DNA from: Chitinophagaceae bacterium
GTDB taxonomy: Bacteria; Bacteroidota; Bacteroidia; Chitinophagales; Chitinophagaceae
DNA length: 7,982 nt
Direction: 5' to 3'
NCBI GenBank assembly: GCA_009996555.1
Contig: JAACZX010000099.1
Span: 1-7,982 of the forward strand
Shown piece after piece: positions 1-6,470 of this stretch (position 1 is the first letter of the stretch; each line of letters opens with the position of its first letter). A program made the position numbers and the translations under genes. The notes beneath the pieces are model-generated. The model made no database searches and had not been told where the DNA came from. It saw only the letters and a program-made list of their open reading frames with translations.

Positions 1-1312
1 CAAAGCCCAAAAACTGCATGTTGGTTTCACCGGCATAAACAAATAGTTTACCGGCAGATTTTTGCAGCAGCATGGAACCAAGCCCGCCCGCCATACCACC
101 AATACCTGTAACAGTAGCAATGGCCGATTTTGGAAACATATCGCCCACGGTAGAAAAAATATTTGCCGACCATGACTGATGCGCTGCGCCTCCCAAACCG
201 ATCATAATCACCGGCAACCATGGTGAAATGGTGCCCAACGGTTGTGCCAGCAATACCAGCAGGGGAATGAAGGCAAAAATGAGCATGGCTTTCATACGGG
301 CAGCATAAGGATCCCTTCCCGTTTTATGTATGATAATGGACGGTAACTTGCCGCCAAATATCGACAACATCGTAATGGCATACAATGTAAATATCAGTGC
401 GATACCTAATCCCTGCGATGTTTTGATACCGAACTGTGTATTGAGATAGGAGGGAGTCCAGAAAAGAAAGAACCACCATACACCATCCGTCATAAACTTA
501 CCAACAGCAAATGCCCAGGTTTGTTTGTACTTGAAACATTGCCCAAGTGTTACTTTCTTTTTGTTGGGATCTGCTGCTTTTTCAGCTTCACCATTTTCGT
601 CTTTGTCAGAAAGAATATAAGCCAGTTCCTCCGCATTTACTTTGGGGTGCTCTTCGGGTTTTTTATACATGAACACCCAAAAAGCCATCCAGATAAAGCC
701 CAATGCACCAATGATGATGAAGGCCATTTCCCAACTGGTGGCTTTGGCCAACGGCGGAATACTCAATGGTGCAAGCAATGCTCCTACAGATGCACCTGCA
801 TTGAATATACTGGTAGCGAATGCACGGTCTTTTTTGGGGAAGTATTCGGCCGTTACTTTAATAGCTGCAGGAAAGTTGCCCGCTTCACCAATAGCCAGTA
901 CAATACGTGCCACAATAAACGCATACATGCTTACAGTTGAAATAACGACTGCAGTATCACCCACTGCCTGTGCCAATTCTGCAGCTGAATGCAGACCTAC
1001 ATATTGCTCGGTTACAACACCACACAATGCATGTATACAGGCACCTACAGACCATACACCAATTGCCCAAAGAAACCCTTTCTTTGTACCCATCCAATCG
1101 ATAAACCTGCCTGCGAACAACATTGAAATGGCGTACACAATCGAAAATATCGAAGTGATGTTACCGTAGTGGTTTTCGTCCCAGTGAAATTCAGGTTTAA
1201 TGAATTCATCCCAGGTTAAAGACAACACCTGTCTGTCGAGGTAATTAATGGTAGTTGCTACAAACAGGAGTGCCACAATACTCCATCTGTAATTCGACAT
1301 TTTTTTAATCAT
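1..1312 (-). CDS. exuT: MFS transporter, ACS family, hexuronate (ExuT-like), 3' end outside the window
   Basis: Reading the minus strand from 1312 gives 437 codons with no stop, running off the left edge. It is a membrane proton symporter of the anion:cation symporter branch of the MFS. Visible motifs are NYLDRQVLS (residues 23-31, TM1), FAGRFIDWMGTKKG (66-79, the MFS loop 2-3 signature), GEAGNFPAAIK with AEYFPKKDRAFATSIFNAG (142-173), a charged central cytoplasmic loop (about 217-263), and GLGGAAHQSWSANIFSTVGD (372-391). The last transmembrane segment or two is missing. Specificity for galacturonate/glucuronate is inferred from family likeness and from the uronate genes upstream. It is last in the visible operon, 27 nt after eda. 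The start at 1312 gives MIKKMSNYRW; an in-frame ATG at 1300 (MSNYRW) is an equally plausible start, and neither has a clear Shine-Dalgarno. MFS identity is firm; the exact substrate is not. Confidence 0.9.
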   Translation of the reverse strand, partial: MIKKMSNYRWSIVALLFVATTINYLDRQVLSLTWDEFIKPEFHWDENHYGNITSIFSIVYAISMLFAGRFIDWMGTKKGFLWAIGVWSVGACIHALCGVVTEQYVGLHSAAELAQAVGDTAVVISTVSMYAFIVARIVLAIGEAGNFPAAIKVTAEYFPKKDRAFATSIFNAGASVGALLAPLSIPPLAKATSWEMAFIIIGALGFIWMAFWVFMYKKPEEHPKVNAEELAYILSDKDENGEAEKAADPNKKKVTLGQCFKYKQTWAFAVGKFMTDGVWWFFLFWTPSYLNTQFGIKTSQGLGIALIFTLYAITMLSIFGGKLPSIIIHKTGRDPYAARMKAMLIFAFIPLLVLLAQPLGTISPWLPVIMIGLGGAAHQSWSANIFSTVGDMFPKSAIATVTGIGGMAGGLGSMLLQKSAGKLFVYAGETNMQFLGF

Positions 1313-1339
1313 ATACAAGCTTTAGGTTGAATAAGTAAA

Positions 1340-2002
1340 TCAAGACTTAACGGCCTGAATTACTTCAAGCACCTGTTTCGTTGAACTTTCAATGGTTGCA
1401 TAATCTTTTGCTTCCATTAATTTTTTGCTGATGAGTTTGCTGCCCATACCCACTGCACATACACCTGCTTTGTACCAGCTTTCAATACTTTCTTTGGTGG
1501 TATCAACACCACCTGTTGGCATAAACAACAATTTAGGGAAGATATCTTTAATGGTTGTTAAAAACTCTGTGCCCAGCATATTACCGGGGAACAGTTTAAT
1601 GAATTTAATGCCTGCATTTTCTGCTGCAATAATTTCACTCGGTGTCATACAACCGGGTGCATAGAAAATATCATTCGCAACACAATACGCTGCTACATCA
1701 GGCACAAAGCCGGGGCTCACTAAAAAGTCGGCACCTGCAGCCATGTAGTCAGTTGCGTTTTGCATATTCTTGATGGTACCAACACCCAATAATAAACCGG
1801 GCATTTCTGCATTACGCAGTTGCACCATCTTCGTGAAGTTGCTTAAAGCTGCTTCACCACGGTTGGTGTATTCAACTGCTTTGATGCCTGCTTTGTAAAT
1901 AGCTTTTAAAACATCAAGGCTTACTTCTTCGCTTGGATTGAAATACAAGGGAAGAATACCTTGTTGTACGATTGCATCTGTTATTTGTTGTGTCTTGCTC
2001 AT
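1340..2002 (-). CDS. eda: bifunctional KDPG / KHG aldolase
   Basis: This 220-residue class I aldolase cleaves 2-keto-3-deoxy-6-phosphogluconate to pyruvate and glyceraldehyde-3-phosphate, the last step of the uronate route and of Entner-Doudoroff. The length fits the family. Visible landmarks are AVEYTNRG with Glu44 (general acid/base position) and Arg48, LLGVGTI (71-77), LVSPGF (94-99), PGCMTPSE (116-123), and KFIKLFPG (133-140), where Lys136 occupies the Schiff-base lysine position (Lys133 in E. coli Eda). MPTGGV (161-166) is the phosphate-binding strand-loop. All expected catalytic residues are present, so it looks functional. The start at 2002 (MSKTQQ) lies only about 7 nt from the end of the repeat element that fills the upstream gap, and no strong Shine-Dalgarno is visible. 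It sits between the DUF386 cupin gene and the transporter gene. Confidence 0.96.
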   Translation of the reverse strand: MSKTQQITDAIVQQGILPLYFNPSEEVSLDVLKAIYKAGIKAVEYTNRGEAALSNFTKMVQLRNAEMPGLLLGVGTIKNMQNATDYMAAGADFLVSPGFVPDVAAYCVANDIFYAPGCMTPSEIIAAENAGIKFIKLFPGNMLGTEFLTTIKDIFPKLLFMPTGGVDTTKESIESWYKAGVCAVGMGSKLISKKLMEAKDYATIESSTKQVLEVIQAVKS

Positions 2003-2009
2003 AATTTGA

Positions 2010-2131
2010 TAGAAACGCTGATGACGCTGATTAGAGCGGATAAGCGCAGATTTTTAGTTAACTAATCTGATAACAGTGATTGAATAGATAAGTTCCGTGA
2101 ATATCCGTTTCAATCTGTGTTATCCGTGGTT
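2010..2131. repeat. imperfect inverted-repeat element filling the DUF386-eda gap
   Basis: Almost the whole 129-nt gap is made of short repeated words. The octamer ACGCTGAT occurs at 2015-2022 and 2024-2031. TATCCGT occurs at 2102-2108 and 2121-2127. CGGATAAGCGCAGATT (2037-2052) is nearly the reverse complement of AATCTGTGTTATCCG (2112-2126), with one mismatch and one indel. A second nested hairpin pairs CAGATT (2047-2052) with AATCTG (2064-2069) around the palindrome TTAGTTAACTAA (2054-2065). On the minus strand it begins just after the DUF386 stop codon and ends about 7 nt before the eda ATG. The wording (CACGGATAACACAGATT, ATCAGCGTCATCAGCG) is like dispersed intergenic repeats I know from Bacteroidota genomes; copy number elsewhere cannot be seen here. 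Confidence 0.7.
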
Positions 2132-2581
2132 CTATTTCTTCACCTTAATCACCAACTTCTTAATTTCCCCTTCGCCGATCATGGGTGCATGCACATCTTC
2201 AGGAAAGAAGATAGCAAACTGTCCATCGGTTAGTTGAAAATAAGTATCGGGTGCATCGTCGTAAAACAACACATCCTTTTCGTCGTTGTATTCACCTTTG
2301 GGTGTAACACATTTTTCTCTTGGTTTCCAGCCAATGGTCTCCACGCCTTTAATGCAAAGCTGAATATCGATGTTCTTGTTATGACATTCAAATTTCTGTA
2401 AGCTGGTTTCTTTTGTTTTACCGGGTGCATTGCTGATGATGGCTTTTAAACCTTCTGCAATATCACTCTTACCATCGGCAGCATTTGCCAGGTCGGTTTG
2501 CTGAATGTATTCAAATGCTTTGGCGAACAAAGGATGAACGCTGAAGTATTTGTGTGCATTCTGGATAGTATCGATGATCAT
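2132..2581 (-). CDS. YhcH/YjgK/YiaL (TabA, DUF386) family cupin
   Basis: A 149-residue single-domain cupin, full length for the family. The diagnostic signatures are FECHNKNIDIQ (64-74), matching the family E-x-H-...-D-x-Q metal site (Glu65, His67, Asp72), and FFPEDVHAPMI (125-135) with His131, followed by the usual C-terminal KKLVIKV (141-147). E. coli YhcH of the sialic acid operon belongs to this family and is known as an anomerase that supplies the open form of the sugar to the aldolase NanA; YjgK/TabA and YiaL are other members. Here the gene stands directly before the aldolase gene eda and after kdgK, so a role in ring-opening or anomerising KDG, KDPG or an unsaturated uronate is a reasonable inference but not shown. 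It is flanked on both sides by repeat elements. Family call is strong; substrate is unknown. Confidence 0.92.
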   Translation of the reverse strand: MIIDTIQNAHKYFSVHPLFAKAFEYIQQTDLANAADGKSDIAEGLKAIISNAPGKTKETSLQKFECHNKNIDIQLCIKGVETIGWKPREKCVTPKGEYNDEKDVLFYDDAPDTYFQLTDGQFAIFFPEDVHAPMIGEGEIKKLVIKVKK

Positions 2582-2596
2582 ATCTTTTAGTTTAAT

Positions 2597-2655
2597 GTTT
2601 AAGGTTGAAAGTTTAAGGTTGGCTATTACTGACCTTAAACTTTCAACTTGAAACT
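2597..2655. repeat. long hairpin between kdgK and the DUF386 gene
   Basis: GTTGAAAGTTTAAGGT (2604-2619) and ACCTTAAACTTTCAAC (2632-2647) are perfect 16-nt inverted repeats with a 12-nt loop. An 11-nt direct repeat, GTTTAAGGTTG, occurs at 2597-2607 and 2611-2621. The hairpin would form in the operon mRNA right after the kdgK stop codon (2663-2665). On the minus strand the 3' arm is followed by a mixed AAACATTAAACT stretch rather than a U-run, so it looks more like an RNA-stabilising or pausing hairpin, or a dispersed repeat, than a classical terminator. Confidence 0.75.
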
Positions 2656-2662
2656 TCTGTGA

Positions 2663-3688
2663 TTAACGTTGTACACGGCCGCTGCCATCACCCTTCACAA
2701 GATCTTTCACTTCAGCTAATGTAGCATGGTTCAGATCGCCGGGGATCGTATGTTTCAATGCACTTGCAGCTACACCAAATTCAGCAGCATCGCCCATTGG
2801 CATGCCAGTCACTAAACCGTAGATCAAGCCACTTGCAAATGAATCGCCACTACCTACACGGTCAACAATACGCACATTGTATTTTTTAGTGTGATAGAAT
2901 TCTTTACCATCATATACCAATGCACTCCAGCCATTATCACTTGCACTGTAGCTTTCACGGAGTGATGAAGCAACATATTTAAAATTAAACTTCGCCACCA
3001 TCTGTTTCATGATATCCTGGAAACCATCGAGGTGAAGTTCACCTTTTGTTACATCTGTATCACCTGGTTTAAAGCCGAGTGTTGTTTCAGCATCTTCTTC
3101 GTTACCGATACATACATCTACCCATTGGCAGAGATGTGTCATTACTTTTTGTGCTTTTTCTTTGCTCCACAATTTTTTGCGGTAGTTGAGATCAATACTT
3201 GTGGTGATACCTTTTGCTTTTGCAGCTTTTAATGCAGCTTCAGTCAACGCAGCCGCTTTATCACTCAATGCTGGAGTGATACCTGTTGTATGGAACCAAT
3301 CGGCACCATCGAAAATTTTATCCCAATCAAATTCGCTTGCATCTACTTCTGCAATAGATGCGCCTGAACGATCATACACTACTTGTGATGCACGCATGGA
3401 AGCACCTGTTTCGAGGAAGTAGATACCTAAACGATCACCACCTCTTGCAACAAACTGCGTGTCTACACCATAACGACGTAAGTGATTAATGGCCGATTGA
3501 CCAATAGGATTGTTAGGTACTTTGGAAACAAATGTTCCGTTCAAGCCATAGTTACATAATGCTGCAGATACGTTTGCTTCGCCACCACCATAAGTGATAT
3601 CGAATGTATCGGCTTGTACAAAACGTTTAAAATCGGGGGTTGACAAACGCAACATAATCTCTCCGAGTGTGACTACTTTTTTCGACAT
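2663..3688 (-). CDS. kdgK: 2-keto-3-deoxygluconate (KDG) kinase, PfkB family
   Basis: This 341-residue ribokinase/PfkB-family enzyme phosphorylates KDG to KDPG with ATP, joining the uronate branches to Eda. Visible landmarks are the start motif VVTLGEIMLRLS (5-16), the substrate-side motif YGGGEANVSAAL (33-44), YDRSGAS (105-111) with an arginine at the place used for the KDG carboxylate in known KDG kinases, SIDLNYRKKLW (164-174), and the PfkB signature DRVGSGDSFASGL (276-288) with catalytic Asp282 after the anion-hole glycines. The C-terminus SGRVQR is typical of Bacteroidota KDG kinases. The ATG at 3688 gives the expected N-terminus. It follows the second kinase by 32 nt and precedes the DUF386 gene by 81 nt. 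Confidence 0.95.
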   Translation of the reverse strand: MSKKVVTLGEIMLRLSTPDFKRFVQADTFDITYGGGEANVSAALCNYGLNGTFVSKVPNNPIGQSAINHLRRYGVDTQFVARGGDRLGIYFLETGASMRASQVVYDRSGASIAEVDASEFDWDKIFDGADWFHTTGITPALSDKAAALTEAALKAAKAKGITTSIDLNYRKKLWSKEKAQKVMTHLCQWVDVCIGNEEDAETTLGFKPGDTDVTKGELHLDGFQDIMKQMVAKFNFKYVASSLRESYSASDNGWSALVYDGKEFYHTKKYNVRIVDRVGSGDSFASGLIYGLVTGMPMGDAAEFGVAASALKHTIPGDLNHATLAEVKDLVKGDGSGRVQR

Positions 3689-3720
3689 ATCAGTTGTTTT
3701 AAATGCTAAGAAATAAATGA

Positions 3721-4752
3721 TTATTGTTTTTGTTGTTCAAATTTTGCTCTTACCTGTTGTATTGTTTCTACTGAGTTTCTTGTTGAATCGCCTTTTTCCT
3801 GCAGCTTGGCAAACGCAGCTGCTGCTGCAAAACCGATCACATCCTGCAAGGTGTGTTTTGATTTTAATCCGTAGATGAGTCCTGCCATGAAGCAATCGCC
3901 ACTGCCCACCTTATCTGCAATTTCATTGGTAGCAAACACAGGGCTTACAGCTTGTTCTTCTTTGGTGTTGAGCGCTGCATAATAACTGATGTTACCAGCT
4001 TCTGCATCAAAACGAAATGTATTGGCTACCCATGTACATTTTGGAAAACGATCGAACAATTGTTGTGCAGTGAATGTAGCGTGCTGCAGGAATGCTTCTT
4101 TACTACGTGGTTGCAAGAGTTTTTCATCAACGGAAACACCAAGCAGAGTTTCTGCTGCCCATACATTCCCCATGATCACATCGCAATACTTCACAAGACC
4201 GGGCATAATTTCCCAGGGCTTCTTACCATACTTCCAAAGCAGTGAACGAAAGTTCAGATCAACAGAGATCGTTATGTTTCGTTGCGATGCAGCTTTCAAT
4301 GCTTCTAAACAAAGCGCTGCTGCTTTCTCACTTACGGCAGGTGCAATGGCACTGAAGTGAAACCAGTCCACATCCTGCAAAATCTCATCCCAATTCACTA
4401 CACCAATATTGAGTGTAGAGAAAGAAGAATATTTACGATCGAATACATTCTCTTCACTCTTCATATCAGCACCTTCTTTCAAATAATACAACCCAATGCG
4501 TTCACCTGAAAGAATGATGGGAGAGGTGTCGATGTTTTTTGTTTGCAGGAATGAAATGATATCACGTGTAATAATGTTATCGGGCAATGCCGTGCAATAC
4601 TTCACAGGTATTTGCCAGGTGGCTAATGCAGTGGCAACATTTAATTCAGCGCCACCAACAAATACAGGCAGCTGGTTGGTACGCAACCATTCGCCACCAT
4701 TTGCAGGCGGTAACCGAAGTAATAATTCACCAAAGCAAAGCACTTTACGCAT
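3721..4752 (-). CDS. second PfkB-family sugar kinase, paralogue of the adjacent KDG kinase
   Basis: A complete 343-residue PfkB kinase. It has VLCFGELLLRL (4-14), FVGGAELNVATAL (31-43), VFDRKYSS (103-110), ISVDLNFRSLLW (162-173) and DKVGSGDCFMAGL (280-292) with catalytic Asp286. It aligns along its whole length with the neighbouring KdgK, including the DLN-x-R and GSGD motifs and the arginine after F/YD, so it probably also acts on a 2-keto-3-deoxy or related aldonic acid. However, the substrate-side motif differs (VGGAELNV instead of GGGEANV), and the SGRVQR tail is absent, so the substrate may not be KDG. Its ATG lies 3 nt after the kduI stop codon (TAG at 4758-4756), which points to translational coupling with kduI. 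Kinase identity is firm; the substrate is open. Confidence 0.9.
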   Translation of the reverse strand: MRKVLCFGELLLRLPPANGGEWLRTNQLPVFVGGAELNVATALATWQIPVKYCTALPDNIITRDIISFLQTKNIDTSPIILSGERIGLYYLKEGADMKSEENVFDRKYSSFSTLNIGVVNWDEILQDVDWFHFSAIAPAVSEKAAALCLEALKAASQRNITISVDLNFRSLLWKYGKKPWEIMPGLVKYCDVIMGNVWAAETLLGVSVDEKLLQPRSKEAFLQHATFTAQQLFDRFPKCTWVANTFRFDAEAGNISYYAALNTKEEQAVSPVFATNEIADKVGSGDCFMAGLIYGLKSKHTLQDVIGFAAAAAFAKLQEKGDSTRNSVETIQQVRAKFEQQKQ

Positions 4753-4755
4753 AAC

Positions 4756-5614
4756 CTATTTCAATGTTGGAACAGGAGCAGGGTCCATATCGGTGTACAC
4801 TAAATTTTCTCCTGCCATTCCCCAAATAAAACCATAGTTGGTAGTGCCGCAACCAAAGTGTGTGCTCCATGGTGGAGATATCACCGCTTCGTTGTTGGTC
4901 ATTACCATGTGGCGTGTTTCCATTGGGTTGCCCATGAAATGGAACAAACGTTGTCCTTCAGGTAAATCGAAGTAGAGGTATACTTCCATTCTTCTTGTAT
5001 GTGTATGTGGCGGAATAGAATTCCATACACTGCCGGGAGCAAGAACGGTTAAACCCATCACCAACTGACAGCTTTTTAAACCATCGAGGTGAATGTATTT
5101 ATAAACCGTACGTTTATTTGCTGTTTCCACTGCGCCCAACTCAACAGGTGACGCCTGTTCTTTGGTGAACATTGCATTTGGATGCGTTGCATGTGCAGGC
5201 GATGATAACAAATAAAACACAGCAGGGTTTTTCTTGGATGATGAAGTGAAACTTACTTTCTGTGTGCCTTTACCGAGATAAAGACAGGAAAGTTTATCAA
5301 GCTCAAACTTCTTCCCATCTGCTGTTACCGTTCCTTTGCCACCAATATTAATAATGCCGAGTTCCCTTCTTTCTAAAAAATACTCAGCTCTTAATTCGGG
5401 ATGATTAGGAAGTGTTAATGCTTTTGAAACAGGTACTGCACCACATTACCATCAACTCTTTCACAAGGAAATTATCGATGAGTTGTTGTGTATCGAATCC
5501 TTTTGTCTCTTCCGGTCCAACTGCAAAACGTACTTCCATGTCGCCATCCATGTACGTATTGCTGTTGTAATCTTTCAGTTGCAAAGCCGGAGCTTTTGCT
5601 TTTTTTGTTGCCAT
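4756..5614 (-). pseudogene. kduI: kduI, 5-keto-4-deoxyuronate isomerase, broken by internal deletion and frameshift
   Basis: KduI isomerises 5-keto-4-deoxyuronate (from unsaturated pectin or glycosaminoglycan products) to 2,5-diketo-3-deoxygluconate, the KduD substrate. The N-terminal part reads from 5614 to about 5447 and matches the family (MEVRFAVGP, DTQQLIDNFLVKELMV), then runs out of frame to a stop at 5405-5407. The remainder continues in another minus frame from about 5445 (GGAVPVSKALTLPNHPELRA, FLERRELGIINIGG, AGENLVYTDMD) to the TAG at 4756. About 16 residues that the family carries here, including the conserved Y-x-H-x-D-R-I-x-V segment before GG, are absent, fitting a loss of roughly 47 nt. 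The zinc ligands remain downstream: HTHTRRME at 5007-4984 and His at 4860-4858. A 25-residue Lys/Ala-rich leader precedes the usual family start (Met at 5539). It is 46 nt after kduD. Either a true pseudogene or a sequencing/assembly error. Confidence 0.88.
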
Positions 5615-5622
5615 GTCTTATG

Positions 5623-5650
5623 AATTACTATTGACTAATTACGATTAACT
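5623..5650 (-). repeat. four AT-rich heptamers in the kduD-kduI gap
   Basis: Read on the minus strand, 5650 to 5623 divides into AGTTAAT, CGTAATT, AGTCAAT and AGTAATT, four degenerate 7-nt units. They occupy most of the 46-nt gap just ahead of the kduI start codon and leave no recognisable Shine-Dalgarno. The pattern resembles low-complexity spacer repeats seen between Bacteroidota genes. Confidence 0.55.
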
Positions 5651-5660
5651 ATCGGCTTTC

Positions 5661-6422
5661 TTATCGAGCCATCCATCCACCATCAACAAATAACACGGTG
5701 CCATTTACATAATCAGAAGCTGATGATGCAAGGAAGGTAACCGGTCCTTTAAAATCTTCAGGCAAACCCCAACGACCAACAGGAATACGACTTAAAATTG
5801 ATTGACTTCTGTCTGCATCTTCACGCAAAGCCTGCGTATTGTTTGTAGCGATATAACCGGGAGCAATACCATTTACACAAACACCTTTGCTTCCCCACTC
5901 GTTACCAAATGCACGCACTAAACCTGCTACTGCTGATTTTGTTGCTGTATAACCCGGCACATTGATGCCGCCCTGGAAACTTAATAATGAACAAGTGAAG
6001 ATGATCTTACCACCACCATTATCGATCATGTGTTTACCAAACTCACGACCCAAAATGAATTGTGCGTTGAGGTTAATGTCAACTACTTTATCCCAATATT
6101 CATCAGGATGTTCAGCTGCAGGTTTACGCATAATGATACCTGCGTTGTTAACAAGAATATCAATTTTATTTTCAGCTTTCACTTTATTAATGAAGGCATA
6201 AAGAGCATCACGATCGCCGATATCAACACGGTGATAAGTGAACTTACGACCTGTTGCTTCAATAGCTGCCTGTACTGCTGAATAATCTTCCACAATAGAA
6301 GCACCCACAATATCAGCACCTGCTTCTGCCAATGCAGTTGCCATTCCCATACCAAGACCAGTATCGCAACCGGTCACCAATGCTGTTTTACCTGAAAGGT
6401 TGAAAAGATCCAATGTTTGCAT
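5661..6422 (-). CDS. kduD: 2-dehydro-3-deoxy-D-gluconate 5-dehydrogenase (KduD), SDR family
   Basis: This 253-residue classical short-chain dehydrogenase reduces 2,5-diketo-3-deoxygluconate to KDG with NAD(P)H, after KduI. The Rossmann motif TGCDTGLG (17-24) with its unusual CDTGLG wording is shared with E. coli KduD. The catalytic set is NNAG (92-95), Ser145, Tyr158 and Lys162 (YTATK). KduD-type stretches follow: SFQGGINVP (148-156), APGYIATNNTQALR (187-200), RIPVGRWGLPED (212-223), SSASDYVNG (233-241) and the end VDGGWMAR. Some pipelines would name it gluconate 5-dehydrogenase; the kduI neighbour favours KduD. The ATG at 6422 is preceded by GAGGT (6431-6427), a rather good ribosome-binding site for this locus, contributed by the end of the hairpin element upstream. 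Confidence 0.94.
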   Translation of the reverse strand: MQTLDLFNLSGKTALVTGCDTGLGMGMATALAEAGADIVGASIVEDYSAVQAAIEATGRKFTYHRVDIGDRDALYAFINKVKAENKIDILVNNAGIIMRKPAAEHPDEYWDKVVDINLNAQFILGREFGKHMIDNGGGKIIFTCSLLSFQGGINVPGYTATKSAVAGLVRAFGNEWGSKGVCVNGIAPGYIATNNTQALREDADRSQSILSRIPVGRWGLPEDFKGPVTFLASSASDYVNGTVLFVDGGWMAR

Positions 6423-6426
6423 GATT

Positions 6427-6470
6427 ACCTCACCCTCGTTCCCTCTCCAAAAGAGAGGGAGGCCGGGCTT
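6427..6470. repeat. hairpin element ending in the kduD ribosome-binding site
   Basis: CCCTCTC (6441-6447) and GAGAGGG (6453-6459) form a perfect 7-bp stem with a 5-nt loop CAAAA, flanked by GGCCGGGC (6461-6468) and CACCCTCG (6431-6438). On the coding (minus) strand the order is GCCCGGCC, hairpin, CGAGGGTGAGGT, ATG. The wording is like a common Bacteroidota intergenic repeat (CCCTCTCC...GAGAGGG followed by GGGTGAGG). No U-run follows on the minus strand, so it is not a good terminator for uxaC. Its last five bases, GAGGT at 6431-6427, lie 4 nt before the kduD ATG. Confidence 0.7.

Noticed and set aside
521..1169. Two plus-strand open frames (521-940 and 642-1169)
   Set aside because: They lie inside the transporter gene, which reads continuously on the minus strand with clear MFS motifs; the plus-strand products show no recognisable family.
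2230..2430. Minus-strand 66-residue frame inside the DUF386 gene
   Set aside because: It is an alternate frame of a gene with clear family motifs and matches nothing I recognise.
2597..2655. CRISPR-like repeat
   Set aside because: There are only two 11-nt direct repeats and one inverted pair, no regular spacers and no cas genes.
3689..3720. Internal promoter before kdgK
   Set aside because: The 32-nt gap is AT-rich but has no convincing Bacteroidota -33/-7 pair, and upstream genes lie too close to judge.
5405..5450. Programmed ribosomal frameshift joining the two kduI parts
   Set aside because: No slippery run is present, the resuming frame has a TAA just before the junction, and about 16 conserved residues would still be missing.
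5405..5614. A separate small 69-residue gene
   Set aside because: Its first 56 residues are the KduI N-terminus and the last 13 are out-of-frame reading after the deletion, so it is a fragment of kduI.
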